This document shows, in pieces, positions 48,814 through 61,845 of a stretch of 64,000 nt of DNA. A program made the translations under genes and the position numbers. The stretch is taken from positions 52,806,730-52,870,729 of the forward strand of contig CANTUZ010000026.1 in assembly GCA_947846985.1 (NCBI GenBank). Reading direction: 5' to 3'. Each line of letters opens with the position of its first letter. Position 1 is the first letter of the stretch. The stretch is from Fratercula arctica. Lineage: Eukaryota; Chordata; Aves; Charadriiformes; Alcidae. Under the pieces are notes generated by a model. It was not told the DNA's origin. It saw only the letters and a program-made list of their open reading frames with translations, and made no database searches.

Positions 48814-49504
48814 AAAGCAACCCTGAGCAGAAGGACTTGGAGGTGTTGGTGGATAAGAAGCTCAACATGAGATGGCAATGGGCGCTCACAGCCCAGAAAG
48901 CCAACCATATCCTGGGCTGTGTCAAAAGAAGCGTGGCCAGCAGGTCAAGGGAGGTGATTCTACCCCTCTACTCTGCTCTGGTGAGTCCCCCTCCTGGAGT
49001 ATTGTGTTCAGCTTTGGAGACTCCAACACAAGGAGGACAGGGACCTGCTGGAACAGGTCCAGAGGAGGGCCACAAAGATGATGGAGCACCACTGCTATGA
49101 AGACAGGCTGAGACAGTTGGGGTTGTTCAGCCTGGAGAAGAGAAGGCTCCGGGGAGACCTTATAGCAGCCTTCGAGGACCGAAAGGGGGCCTACAGATGA
49201 GACGGGGAGGGACTCTTTATCAGGGAGTGGAGCAATAGGACAAGAGGTGATGGTTTTAAACTGAAAGAGGGGAGAGTTAGATTAGATATTAGGAAGAAAT
49301 TCTTTACTGTGAGGGTGGTGAGGCACTGGAACAGGTTGCCCAGGGAAGTTGTGGCTGCCCCATGCCTGGAAGTGTTCAAGGCCAGGCTGGATGGGGCTTT
49401 GAGCAGCCTGGTCTAGTGGGAGGTGCCCCTGTCCATGGCAGGGGGGTTGGAACTAGATGACCTTTAAAGTCCCTTCCAAGCCAAACCATTCTATGGTTCT
49501 ATGA
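48814..49504 (+). mobile_element. CR1 LINE 3' fragment with octamer tail
   Basis: A 690-bp 5'-truncated CR1 in plus orientation. The 5' part codes for the end of ORF2 (LEVLVDKKLNMRWQWALTAQ, then ILGCVKRSVASRSREVILPL) until a frameshift near 49000. The CR1 3'UTR follows and ends in ccattctatggttctatg, two octamer units. It is the only plus-strand CR1 in the window and one of the better preserved ones. Confidence 0.9.
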
Positions 49505-52500
49505 AATGCTATTTACAGGCCTGATTAGCAGTAGGTTTAGATTTTTAAATTATTTATTGTAATTACTTATTATAATAGTTTCACAGTGTTGTCTCTTCCC
49601 TGTAATGATTTTTTATAATGTAAATTGTATTTTATAAGTAATATGTCCATTTCATGATGTATTTACACTACTGCTTTCCTATTAGTTTTTTCATAGCTTT
49701 CATGATACAGGCTAGAATATTTAACATGGTTGCAAATTTTTGTAGTAATGGACAACACAGATAATATTTTGCTACCTTTCAATGACTGACATAAACACAA
49801 TGACTTACGTGAGATTGCAAGAGAATCAAAATAGAGGACTGGACTAGAATGTTGCAAGAGGCTACTTAAAGTACTAAAATGAAAATCCCTCAAGTCCATT
49901 ATGCATGCTACTACAAATTTTTGTTAGATGCCATCTAAATTACAATGAATTTAGAAATATCAGTTTATTTCTTACTGGCTTTTCATTCTAACCCTGAGGA
50001 CAAAATGCCTCTTTTGTGACCTTGTGTAAATAAGAATTGTAGTAACTGATTCTTGCATATTCCTTATGTCAAAATATAGGTAGTTATTTGTGCAGTGCAA
50101 GACCCATGCTTGTTCTAACTTAATGGTTATGCTAAAGAAGAACTAGCAAAATAGCAAAATAAACTGAGAACAGGAGCTGAAATTGGTTTAGTGGGAATGT
50201 TTGAGATAAAGGAAATGTTGATTTACAGAATCAATTGTCTCTAGGGCATATGGAATATCTTGCAAGAATAGTGTATGCATCTGAAGATTATAACTGTTTT
50301 ATATGGGCTGCTTTAACATTAAGAAATGAATAGGAATCATGCTCACCCCATATAAAATAAAAATTATTCCATGCCAGTGAGGTGTATTATTCTGTTTACT
50401 ATTCACCCAAGATGCTGATAAAACCTATAAGCCCAGAGGATTGAAACAGCTCAAGAAATTGATATCGGTAAAAAGAAAATAAAAGTGAAGATAAAGAAAG
50501 AAAGTCATTTTTGTTTGTAGTTCAACAACAAATTGCACTGCTTTCAAATGAACCTAAGAGAACAAGGTGATTTCACCTTCAAGAGATAAGTGTGGATTTC
50601 GATGCTCCCTGAAATCATGTTCACCATGCAAACCATTTTCCCTATTATATAACAAAGAATTCAAGTTTGCTTTTATTATCCCAGGATATTGCTGCTGAGA
50701 CCTCTGTTTAGTCTACTACCTCTTCATATAAAAATACAGTTGTACTGTGTATGCACATTTAAAGAAGAGCTTGGGTAGTTTAGTATTTGGCATAGACAGT
50801 TCTGCAATGAAATGAATATGATTCCTAAATTGCTAAAGGGCAAACGATGACAGTTTATGCTATTGTGAATGATTTGACAACAGTTTTCCAAGTTCTACTT
50901 TTAGTACATTAGTGTAGAATTAATAATAAATGCATTAAATTCTCCATGGAATTTAACTGGGATTTAAGGGCAGCACAGAGTTACTTTTATTTGAAGACAA
51001 TCCCTTCCAGTTCAATTCAGCAACTTCTATTACATCCCTAGTTTTCTATGAGATGAATGTCTGGGCTTTTGTAGCTTTTGTGTAGACAGTTCTTGTCAAA
51101 TCACAGCTCAGACATCCAGTCCTACAGCTTTTTATATATATATATATGCCATTTTCAAAATCAGGATTTCAGTGACACTATAATTTTGGACAGGGATCAA
51201 AAGTTTTATAGGAAATTCTGGAAGTAGGAAATCATCCAATAGGTAGTGTAGATATGCATTTCCAAGATGAAAATACACAGGGTTTTTTCCATATGTGCCT
51301 AAGAGGATTGATTAATTTGGTAAGTGAGCTGGTGAATTAGGAAAAATTATTTCTTGATCTTAAAAACTTCTTGCAATTTTCATTCATGTGTCCCATTTTC
51401 TAGTTACTCATGCTAATTTTATTCTACTGGCAATTCCATTTTCCTTTAAAATAAATGCTTCTGAATTACAGCTATATGAGTTGGGAAAAAAATATTTTCT
51501 TTATAGACATGGAGGGAGAGGTTTGTCTGAGATATAGGGCTCATATATGGAGCATACAGGGCTATGATTCTGTTGCAGTTCAAAAGATAAACCAACAGAG
51601 ATGAAACTGGACTTGTGTTTCACTTTTATGTGACTTCCCAATAAATAACAAGTACAAAGATTCAGTAGTTTTCCCTTGAATGTCTTGTACCTAGACAGCA
51701 GCATGAAGTCACTACTTACTTGACATCTGAATTTATTTTAGGTTTCCTTGGCTCAAGCACAATTTGTTGCTCAGGATTAAGCCAAAGACAGCCTTATGTC
51801 TTTGAAGGGTGAGAAAGTACAGGCATTTTTTTCATATGTTAAAAAAAAAAAAAAGGAAGTGTTCTGTGGTATTCACTGATTTTATAACTAAGTAGCATTT
51901 GGAGTTTTGGCTGTTTTATGGTTCAACTGATGTTTACAAAGCAAGGACAATAGATTCCAGAGGCATGTCATTGGAGGAATATCTGCATAATTTTTCTGTG
52001 CATCAGACACAGAAATTAAAACATGTTTGCTCTACCAGTTTGCTGCTGATTACAAACCTGAGATATTGTATGCTACAAAAGTTTTAAAATACATTCTTTC
52101 TCTAAAAGGAATTGTTTTCAGGTTTTCTGCATAATATTCTTGTCTTCCAGAGTACAGGTCTTTGTGCAAATTTTTGTCAGCCTAGAACATATAGAACACC
52201 TTCAAAGAAAGTTGTGGCATCAATTGAATATGTGCTGTGTGTGAAATTACTCATTACATCTCACTAGAATCCTTGAGACAAATCTGACACAATTACAGAT
52301 GGAAGGGTTACTGATCTGTAATGTTGAGTTTTTATATCTTATTTTTAATTGCATAAGGAAATACTTGTATGAACAAAGACAGTCCTCTTTTTTCATTCTC
52401 AATTTGAGTTGGTTTTTTTTGTTTGGTGGTAAAGTTTTACTGTAAACAAATTTAACAAGGTTGAAGAGGTGCCTAGGCTGAAGTACATGCTACTGAGAAA

Positions 52501-53855
52501 TATCTTTGGTATTCTAGAATTTCTACAATAGAATTTCCTTCTAGAATTTCCTTCTGCCATAACTAAGCTAAAGTACATATATTACAAATCTAAGATAAGT
52601 AAAAGAGTTCAGAATTCCTAATCACTTTATTTTATACCCATTTTTAGCTGTTGAATAGTAGCCATCAGTTCAAAACATTACCAAAAACTATTCCAGGAAA
52701 ATATGAAAGATGTATTACCATCTCTTGGATAGGATTTCTTTTCTGAATCAATAACTTATTTCTCCACAAAGTGTTAGATGGAAATAAAGACTGAAAGTGA
52801 ACACAGTAAAATGTAGCAATGGAAGAAAGATATGTTATGGGAATGGCAAGATTAGTAAATACTTAGAGATTTTTTTTTTTTTTATTATGTTTAACATAAC
52901 TGAAAAGTGAAACACATTTCCACATTTATAGCTATTCACAGATACCTATTGTTTCTACTAGATAAATGAGAAGGTTGTAATTTAAAAAAAACAGAATAAA
53001 TCAGTCCCACAGTTCCTTATTTAAGTCTGAACTGAGAGATTTGAATGATCATGAACATATGCATTTATTTGGATCCATGCTTTCTATTATTTGTTACAAG
53101 CTTTCCTGATAAATTCAAGGTTTGGTCCTAATTACACACACTCCACTTCTTTTGTTCAGTTCTGCAGCTATCTGATTTTTCTTAATCTTGATCTCTCTCT
53201 TCTGCCCTTGCCTGTCATGTGTATATGTTCTGCTCATTGTCAAGAGTCAGGCTTTGCTTGGATCATCTCTCTCCTTCTCCCTGCCTTGCTCCCATGTCAC
53301 ATGTTCCAGCCACATCATCTGTTGTCTCATACCTTTTATTCTTCAAGTTTCTTCTTCCTTCTTGCATCTGCAAATCTTTCATTCAATTTTGTTATAATTC
53401 TTCAGCAGCACAATAGCAAGAACTGTGAAAATCCCACACAAATCTACATCTGAATGTCAGCTGATACACTGTTAATTTTTTTAACTTTGTACCACTCTCT
53501 CTGTACCCTGGAGTGTCTTTGATGTTTCTCTTTAATTATCTTCCTTCTATTTGCCTATCGTGTTCTGATTAATGGATTGAGTGGGGGCGAACAGCTAAGT
53601 TACTGTTTCACTGACTGGCATAAAATTATCTCCAACCTCAAATAACAAAGTGCCTGCAAATTCCCATGAGATTCTGGCTGGGTCAACTCTTTCCATAACT
53701 TTTTGCCTATAAAATTCACTGTATTGTTTACAGACATAAAAATATTAAATAGATCATTACCTTATGGCATTTTATGCTCAAACACTTCAGATAACCAGAC
53801 TGTTTCAAATGGCAACAGCAGTGGGACTAAAGGCCTTTGTATCAACAGTAACCAA

Positions 53856-53883
53856 TTTGTTTGTTTGTTCGTTTGTTTGTTTA
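53856..53883. repeat. (GTTT)n microsatellite
   Basis: Seven units of TTTG/GTTT with one C substitution. Confidence 0.85.
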
Positions 53884-55567
53884 AATTAATGGACACTGCA
53901 AGAACCAGAGGATAAGAATAAACAAATCAGAGAGGGAAATAAGGACTATGATGCAATGATACTTAGGGAGCAAAGCAGAGATTTGGTAGATTTGCTTGAG
54001 ATTGGACATGATATGACCTTCATCCATTACACACACTGAGGTTTGACCTCCTGTACAAGGCTGAATACTGTAAGGACAACAAAGTAGTAATACAACATTG
54101 GCAAATGGGGCTGTGGATTTCATTGTAAACTGATTTAAGAGAACAGTTATGTGAAGATACTGTCACAGTTAAAGCAGGAACTAAATTAAGTTGTAAGAGC
54201 AGTATAAACAGGCAGTGAGTTCATTATCAAAGACGAAGCCAAAGGAATGCAGAAATGAGACAGCTGCACTTCAGAATGTCCTCATTGCTTGGTAGGAGCA
54301 TTGCTATTTCTGAGGCATTCATGTTGAAGAAAATGAGGAAGAAAAATTCCATAAGAAGCCAACAGGAGAAGTAAAAAAATCCAGGCATATATACAGATGT
54401 GGAAGAAAGGTCATCTCAGTGTTTAAAATGGTAATCAGATTACACCTACAAAGCCATTTATGTTGTGATGTGTATGCTAGAAAAGTCATACTCTGAAAGG
54501 AGCTGGAAGAAAAAAGATGATGGAAAGCAAAGACGCTTGCAAAGTTGGCAATGGCTAAAATGAAAAGCACCACTTTTTCTTTCAAAAAAGTTTATCATGC
54601 TGTTAAGTCTTTGGGCTCTTTTCCTGCTATTCCTGCAACAATAATCAAGACTTATTAAGCATATTTATTTTCTCCTGAAAATGTTAGGTTTTCCTTTTAA
54701 TTAGAATTGAACAGCATGAACAAAGGAACAACTTTGTAAATACAGGATCAAAAGTCAATGAAGCTCTCTGGGATTTATGTAACCTGAGAATTCTCCAGCC
54801 ATTTATTATATTCATTCTGCTTATAATTAGTTTTCACTAACCCACAGGTGACATTCCCAGATCACTTTGGAGATTTGCACTAGACAAATAGTTACATGGA
54901 AAAGAAGCTTAGTTCTTCACTATTACACCACTTTGCTTAGCTGAAACACAGTGAAAGTGTCTCAAAGGCAACTTGAAGGCTATTTCACTGAAAGGCCTGT
55001 TTAAAAGGGATCTTGGCATAAAACAAAGATCAAGACCCTTGTCTTTGAAAAACTAAAGCATTTTTAGAGAGAAGGGGCTGGATAACTTCAGTATTTTGTC
55101 TTACATATTGGAACTAAACTTGTCTATTTGACTGTGGCGATCACAACAATCCTACCTTAAAGAAAGGTAAAAGGGGGATGCTGAAAGCCAGATGGTTGCT
55201 TTGAATTGAATTCAATCAGTCAAATTTACAGTCATTCTATTGGGATAAGAAAAAATTGTACTGATTACCCCGAAAATTTCATAGCTGCATACTGTTTTAC
55301 TCATCAGCTGTAGGTTTTACCATGTTAATTATAACAGGATGGAGAGTAAAAATAAGTAGCAACACTACAAAACCCCAGTAAATTAGAATATACATATGCA
55401 GTTTAGCTAGCATATTAACTACATGCTATAGATATACATTTTGACATTAATGTTATACAAGTGAATAAATAAATCTTGATCCTTTATGTTGAAAACCTCT
55501 TGCTCAGTAAAACCACTGATATCAATGAACAAGTTAAAATTCTTTGCTATGCTGAGCATTGCAAAAG

Positions 55568-55586
55568 CTACGGCTGCAGGCCGTAG
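55568..55586. repeat. 7-bp hairpin with CpG stem
   Basis: ctacggc-tgcag-gccgtag, in otherwise CpG-poor DNA. Confidence 0.8.
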
Positions 55587-56789
55587 TTAATCTCATGTCA
55601 ATATTTTATCTGGTGCTCTGACTTAAATGTAGCATAGAAGAGGAAGTGGTAGTAAGTCCTAAGGATTAGGTCTTCTCAAGAGGAGAAATATCTGTGTATC
55701 ACAACCCTTGGTCATGTCTATATGGAATCAGTGACTGGAAGCAACTTAATGTGATAAAACTGATCCCTGTCAGGTCAAACCGGTGCACCCTGTGATTCAT
55801 TGCATCTGAGGGGAGAGGGATTAAAGGAGAGCAGTAGCATCATCTGAATGACAGGTGAAGGGGAAAATGTTGGCAGCCTGGAGCTATGTTATCGACCAGG
55901 TGGAGGAAAGTAAAGTTATATCAGGAGGAACAGTTGTATTTAATTTTCACTACTGTAGCATGTCTATTGCACAGATTATAAACTTTAGGAGACATTTTGG
56001 CTAAAATATGATTTTCTTACATTTTGGAGGCAAAACAACAAAATATCCTCACACTGACATTTCTGCTATGTTCTGCTGCTATGGGTGTGACTTGAATCCA
56101 ACTAATCCTGAAGGGTTTACTGCTTATTTTTAAAATGCCATGTTGACTTATATGCTGATGAGCAAAATATGCAATCCTTCAGTTATTTTTAACAGATATC
56201 AGAGTGTAAATCAATAAAGTCCATCTTGGTTTTGGTTTTATAATCTGGTATAAAAATAGCAAGGAGGAAAAAAAAAAAAAAAAAAGGAAAGTATGCCATT
56301 GTGACATGGCCGTGACTTTCTACTAACTTGGCATTGCTGTGATACTTAACCTTACATTTATTTTGTCTCCTTAGATTCTTTTTCAAAGAAAGAGAAAGGA
56401 AGCCTGGCAATCCTTATGAGACTTACCTTGAGCAGTCCCAGAAGTATGTTATATTAAACATGCAGTTGCTCACATTTACAGACCAGAATATATGACATTG
56501 AGTCTCATTGACTACTTCAAACCCATCTGTCCCTGCCTTAAATGACTATATAATAAATGTATCTGAAATGTAACATATGGACAAAGCTGTGTTATCTTTC
56601 TTCCTCTTTATTACAGTGTTTTTACAATGTATTCTAGAGTTTCTTGGAAACAAAACATCTAAGATTTTATTGGAATTCTCTGCTATACCTTATTATTATC
56701 CAATAATACCCTAAATTCACATTTTAACTGAATTACAATTCACTTTAACTCAAGAGGAAGCTGATTTGCCAGGAACTACAAACACAATT

Positions 56790-56809
56790 ACATGTATATA
56801 TATACATGT
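56790..56809. repeat. 20-bp perfect palindrome
   Basis: acatgtatatatatacatgt equals its own reverse complement. A partial second copy, gcatgtatatatatt, follows at once. Confidence 0.9.
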
Positions 56810-56820
56810 GCATGTATATA

Positions 56821-56860
56821 TATTCTATGATTCCATGAACCATTCTATGATTCTGTATGT
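56821..56860 (+). repeat. CR1-tail-like octamers without a body
   Basis: tattctatgattccatgaac followed by cattctatgattctgtatgt resembles the ATTCTATG tail of CR1. No CR1 body precedes it, so this could be an extremely short CR1 insertion or chance. Confidence 0.35.
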
Positions 56861-59071
56861 ACATCAGTATATTCAGAATCCCACAGCTGCACATTGATGT
56901 GCACATGTAGGCTCTGATCTTATTAGCAGACAGCCCTATGAGAGTGATTTGAAACTTCAGATTTTCCTTTGCTAAGCAAGAAAAGCCTTTGCACAGCTTA
57001 GCATGTTTGAGGGAAGAAAGAGATAATGGCACATTTACATATAGATTCACCAGGTCAGCATGCTTACTAGCATTATTACAACTTCAGCAAAAGCAAGTTA
57101 TCTTTATGCCATCTGAGAATGTGGTTCAGTATCAGGCTGAAGTCTGTGATGTCAGTATAGGGACACATAAATAAGATTCCCAGTAACAAAAGTAATTTCT
57201 GAAAGTATATTTGTCAAACTTAATGTGTGCATTGAATCCATATCTGACTATTCTGTGAGGCAGAATGGGCTCAGAACCCTTTTTTCAGATATCTGAATTC
57301 CCCTTCAGAATCTCTGAGTCAGTCTGAAAAGTCTTACTTTTACAATACCTAATGTCAAATACAGCATATCTTGTAGCAAGATGCAGTAAGGGTTAATATG
57401 ATCTTTTTACCCCTGTGGAATTAAATAATACTAAACCGCCAGATTTCTCAGTGCATCTGTGAAGCCTCATTCTGAAGGTTGCATAATAGAAGGATTAAAG
57501 AGGCAGGAGTTAATCTGTTTGAAGAATAAGCAATTACAATGCATTCATTTTAAGTGTATATTAAATAAAGTAAATATAATTATTGTGGTGTGAACATTCA
57601 TTAACTGTAGTTTTGTTTTGATATTTGTTATGAATATAATACAGATATGTGCATAAAATTATCTGTAAAGATTTAATTACATGTTTGATAAACAGAAAAT
57701 TTGCACTACAATTATTTGTGTAACTTTAGCATAAAGTGAGATAAATAATCATTTACTGTGTTCATGAAAATCATGTGTTCCATTATTAAACAATTATTTT
57801 CATCTTGAAATTAATGAGTAAAATAGAAAAAACAATGTGATACATAAAACAAACCAACCCAGCTATCTGGAGAATTTTCCCACTAAGGACATACCAAATA
57901 ATGCAATGAAGTACAGCACAGCAACAACGAACCTAATGCAAAAATGCCTGTAAGAGAACTGGATGTGTAACAGTTGCTAAGTGGAATGCTGCACTGCACT
58001 TAAAAGACTTGCTGAAAGATAAAGAGTGCTGCTGAGCATGTTCTATTCTAAGGATCAAGCCAATAACTTTTTTCCTAGACTTTGCAATGTAATTTGTCCA
58101 TTTGGAACTTACATTGCTACTTGCTTTTGTGGCATTGCACTCCACTGTGTTGGATATAGGCGTACCATGGCTTATATCAGAGCAAATAGTCTTGTTTCCT
58201 TGTGTTATAAAAGAAAAGTTAACTGGCATTATCTTTGTGTTTCTATTGTACTTGACATATAAATATTCAATGTATCACAATACAAATTCAGAGCTATGAA
58301 CATTTCATAAACCCTGTTCAAACACAACCCCAAGTCTTTGAAAGGGCTCCTACTAATGATTAGAATGGAGTAGAATTTTGATTTTGCATTTCTAAAGGTA
58401 CCAAATATGCACAAAGAAAAAAATTATTTCTCTCTGTCACTGGGATGTGTTTTGTAAGTCTTATCAGGCCAAGCACTCCGTGGAAAGAAATTAACTAGTC
58501 TCCTATCCTGTACCCCTCTGTGCACTATGATACTTTCTTACTGAACTGGTCAATAATTGTAGGTCACATTACCAATTTTCTCTAATACATACAAAATCAA
58601 CAATAGTAGACAAAAGATCATAAAGACAGCCTTTACTGACAGCATTTTGATTTGTTTAATTCAACAGTGGTAGCCACAATGTGTTGTCATGCTGATGCTG
58701 GTCAAATAAAGACAAAATTAATTTCTCAACTCTTTAGTGGGCTAAAGCCTTTGAGTCCATGGGACTGATTGGGACAATAGTTCATCTTAATGAATTTTTA
58801 GAGTTTTCATTGCTTCACTGAAAGAAATTACAAGTCAGGTGAAGTAAAATTTCCATACCTGCAAATGTCACGTGACTGAGATGAATATTCTACTTGGTTT
58901 AAATATCACAAGTGGATCTGTTGGACGGGAGAGGGCTATTCAGGTGCATGTAGTGAATGAACAGTGCAGAAAGATTAAAAAACTGAGCATGATGATTGCA
59001 CAGTTCATGTGTGAATTAACTGTTCCTCAAGCATGAACCCAAATGAATTTAGTTTACTCGGTTAAAGTGGG
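56861..59071. other. unique AT-rich noncoding DNA
   Basis: Nothing recognised. A 98-codon minus frame at 57933-58229 has no family resemblance. Confidence 0.5.
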
Positions 59072-59782
59072 AGAATCATTTAGGTTGGAAAAGACCCTTA
59101 AGATCATTGAGTCTAACCATAAGCCTAGCACTGCCAAGTCCACCCCTAAACCACGTCCCTAAGGGCCACATCTGCATGTCTTTTAAATACCTCCCAGCAT
59201 GGTGACTTAACCACTTCCCTGAGCAGCCTGTTCCAATGCTTGATAACCCTTTCAGTGAAGACATTTTTTCCTAACACCCAATCTAATCGTCCCCTGGTGC
59301 AACTTGAGGCCATTTCCTCTTGTCCTATCACTTGTGACTAGGGAGAAGAGACCAACACCCACCTCGCTACAACCTCCTTTCAGGTAGCCGTAGAGAGCGA
59401 TAAGGTCTCCTGTCCGCCTCCTTTTCTCCAGGCTAGACAATCCCAGTTCCCTCAGCCACTCCTCATAAGACTTATTCTCCAGACCCCTCACCAGCTTCGT
59501 TGCTCTTCTTTGGACACTCTCCAGCACCCCAATGTCTTTCTTGTAGTGAAGTGACCAAAACTGAACACCATATTTGAGATGCAGCCTCACCAATGCTGAA
59601 GCCAGGCTGGCAATCACTTCCCTAGTCCTGCTGACCACACTGTTTCTGACACAAGCCAGGATGCTGTTGGCGTTCTTGGCCACCTGGGTATGCTGCTGGC
59701 TCGTATTCAGCCTGCTGTTGACCAACACCCCCAGGTCATTTACTGCCAGGCAGCTTTCCAGCTACTCTTCCCCAAGCCATGA
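59072..59782 (-). mobile_element. CR1 LINE 3' fragment with ORF2 C-terminal remnant
   Basis: This copy has its 3' end at gaatcatttaggttggaaaa (59072) and extends ~710 bp to the caccaacacccccaggtcat block. The minus-strand frame 59252-59728 is open for 158 codons and carries the CR1 ORF2 C-terminus ([56 protein letters not shown]), reading on into what is normally near the stop and 3'UTR. It is 5'-truncated; endonuclease and RT are absent, so it is inactive. Confidence 0.9.
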
Positions 59783-61585
59783 TACTAATCTTCTTCTTCC
59801 TATAAGAAATTTACAATGCCATTTCTGAATAGATTAGTCCAACTGTAATTATATTTTAACTATAGATTTCTTGAAACATGAAACATATTAGCCAAAAATG
59901 GTTGTGTCTATGACATTTGGAACAATGACATTGCCTCACTCCTATGAAAAGGAGGAATATAAATCATTCGCCTTTCATCATACATATGTTCTTCACTGAC
60001 TCCAGACTCAAAAGCAGCTAACAGGGCTTGTGGAAGATCTTTGGAATTCTTTGTTTCTATGTATTGGTTTTGGATTAACATCAAAGATTACACTAACAAG
60101 AAAAAGCCCTCATTTTCTGGTCAGCAATCCAAAAAAAGACAAGCATTCAAAGGAACCCAACTCTAAAGATATGTGCACAGTGGGCAATTTTAAAATGAGC
60201 CAGACTGACATGTGTTTTGTCACTTTGACAGAAACTAATCTGTATTCATATTTTCATATATTTTACAGCTAGAAGGAATCACTGTGATTACCTCGCCTGA
60301 CCTCTCACATCATTCAGAACACAAGATTTACTGATATTCTTACTTCATACCTAATAGATATGCTTGAAGTACTACATGTTTTAGGGGGAAAAACAAAAAC
60401 AAAAACAAACCACAAAAAAGTTGAACATTGATTTATAAATTTCCAGTAATGGAAAATCTATTAAAGTCTTGGTAAATTTTCCCGTTACTTAATTACTATC
60501 CAACATGAAAATCTGTGTCCTATTTCTGGTCTTAATTCATGTAGCTTGAGCATCCACCCATTGCTTCTTCTCCCTTAGATTGAAGAACACTCCATTAATC
60601 AGATTTCTGTTCCTCGGTAGGCATCTATAGACTATGATTGTGGACTCTTAACATTTTCCTTGTTAAGCTAAATAGACTGAGCTCCTCTCAAGTTTGTACG
60701 ACAAAAGGGAAAAAGCACAAGTTGCTAGTCATGAGTATAAGTTAGAGGGTCGGAACTGGGTCTGGGAGGAGAAAAATATAGGAAATGTACAAACCAATAC
60801 TGCCATCCATATAGATAATTAGTTATAAAAATGTGAAAGGAATGCTACAGGTAAAGTTTTGGAAGACTGCTACAAAGTGCTTATTTCAACTCAAATAATG
60901 CCTTTGACTTTCCTTTGAACTTCTGAGGTTTTCAGTATTATTTTTGGAAAAAAAAGTGAAGTACACACACCATAACTGGACTCAGTATTCCAATTATATC
61001 CATGTCAAAAACCAGAGAGATATATATATACATGACATAGAGGTATTAAAATATCTATTCCAATTAGATTGTTTCCCTATTGAAAATGTTTCATTCATTT
61101 GTTTACTCCCAAAGTTTTGGCCACAATGACATACATATTTAGCATATATTTCAGCTCAATAACCATGATTTTTTTTTTGGAGAATCAGTGCTTCCCTGGA
61201 TGATTCTCCATCTTGTTAGGATGTGCTATGTTCTTCTGCTTGACTAACTTACTTTACATCTGTCATATTGTAATTCAGCCAGTTTAGAAGGGACTCCGTT
61301 TACGTCAGTGACCTTCACTATTTATGATTTAATGAATCAGTATTTCTTACGCAAAAAATGTATCAGTAAAAGTTTATTAATGTGTTTTTATTAGTGGTGA
61401 ACCAAGAAACAAATCCCACCAAGTCTTTCAAGATACACTGCTAATCAGATTTTATTCCATACAGTATATACCAAGAGGATTTTATATTGTTCAACTCACT
61501 GCATCAAAATGAAATGATTCAAAGTCGAAGAGATTACGTGCATCGCCCAAATTTGCAGTTGTATTCAAATGAAACACTAAGTTGA
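59783..61585. other. unique AT-rich noncoding DNA
   Basis: Nothing recognised except an AAAAAC simple repeat near 60391-60411. Confidence 0.5.
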
Positions 61586-61845
61586 AGTGACAAGACTTAG
61601 TTTTCATAAGTCCATGCTAATTGACATTAATTATATTAACTCCCCTTAATTCTTTTTTTAATCAAACCCTGTACCAGCTGTTCCATTATTTTCTTCAGGA
61701 TCGATATCAGTCTGACAGGCCTATAATTAACCAGATCTATTACACAGGTTAATTTACCCTTTCTAAATATTGACATAGCATTAGCTTTCTACTAGTATTC
61801 AAGAATTTCCAGAGTCTTCCAAAACTTACTTAAAATTGATATAAA
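61586..61845 (-). mobile_element. ancient CR1/L3-like RT fragment
   Basis: The plus strand gacaagacttagttttcata, then agtccatgctaattgacatt, atcgatatcagtctgacagg, cctataattaaccagatcta and attgacatagcattagcttt matches, in order, the antisense of the RT region between the KGKSCL-type block and the upstream linker of CR1/L3 elements. The same coding region is present in a younger form at ~5330-5530. No CR1 ends remain. The element is old, and its detectability may reflect conservation or chance survival. Confidence 0.62.

Larger units (their letters stand above)
49505..56789. other. unique AT-rich noncoding DNA
   Basis: No gene or interspersed repeat recognised. Simple repeats include a GTTT run at 53856-53883, TA repeats near 51131-51150 and poly(A) near 56269-56285. 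A 7-bp stem hairpin lies at 55568-55586. Confidence 0.5.

Noticed and set aside
57933..58229. 98-codon minus-strand frame
   Set aside because: No domain or splice evidence; typical chance length for 64 kb.
59574..59828. 84-codon plus-strand frame
   Set aside because: Antisense of the CR1 ORF2 C-terminus at 59252-59728.
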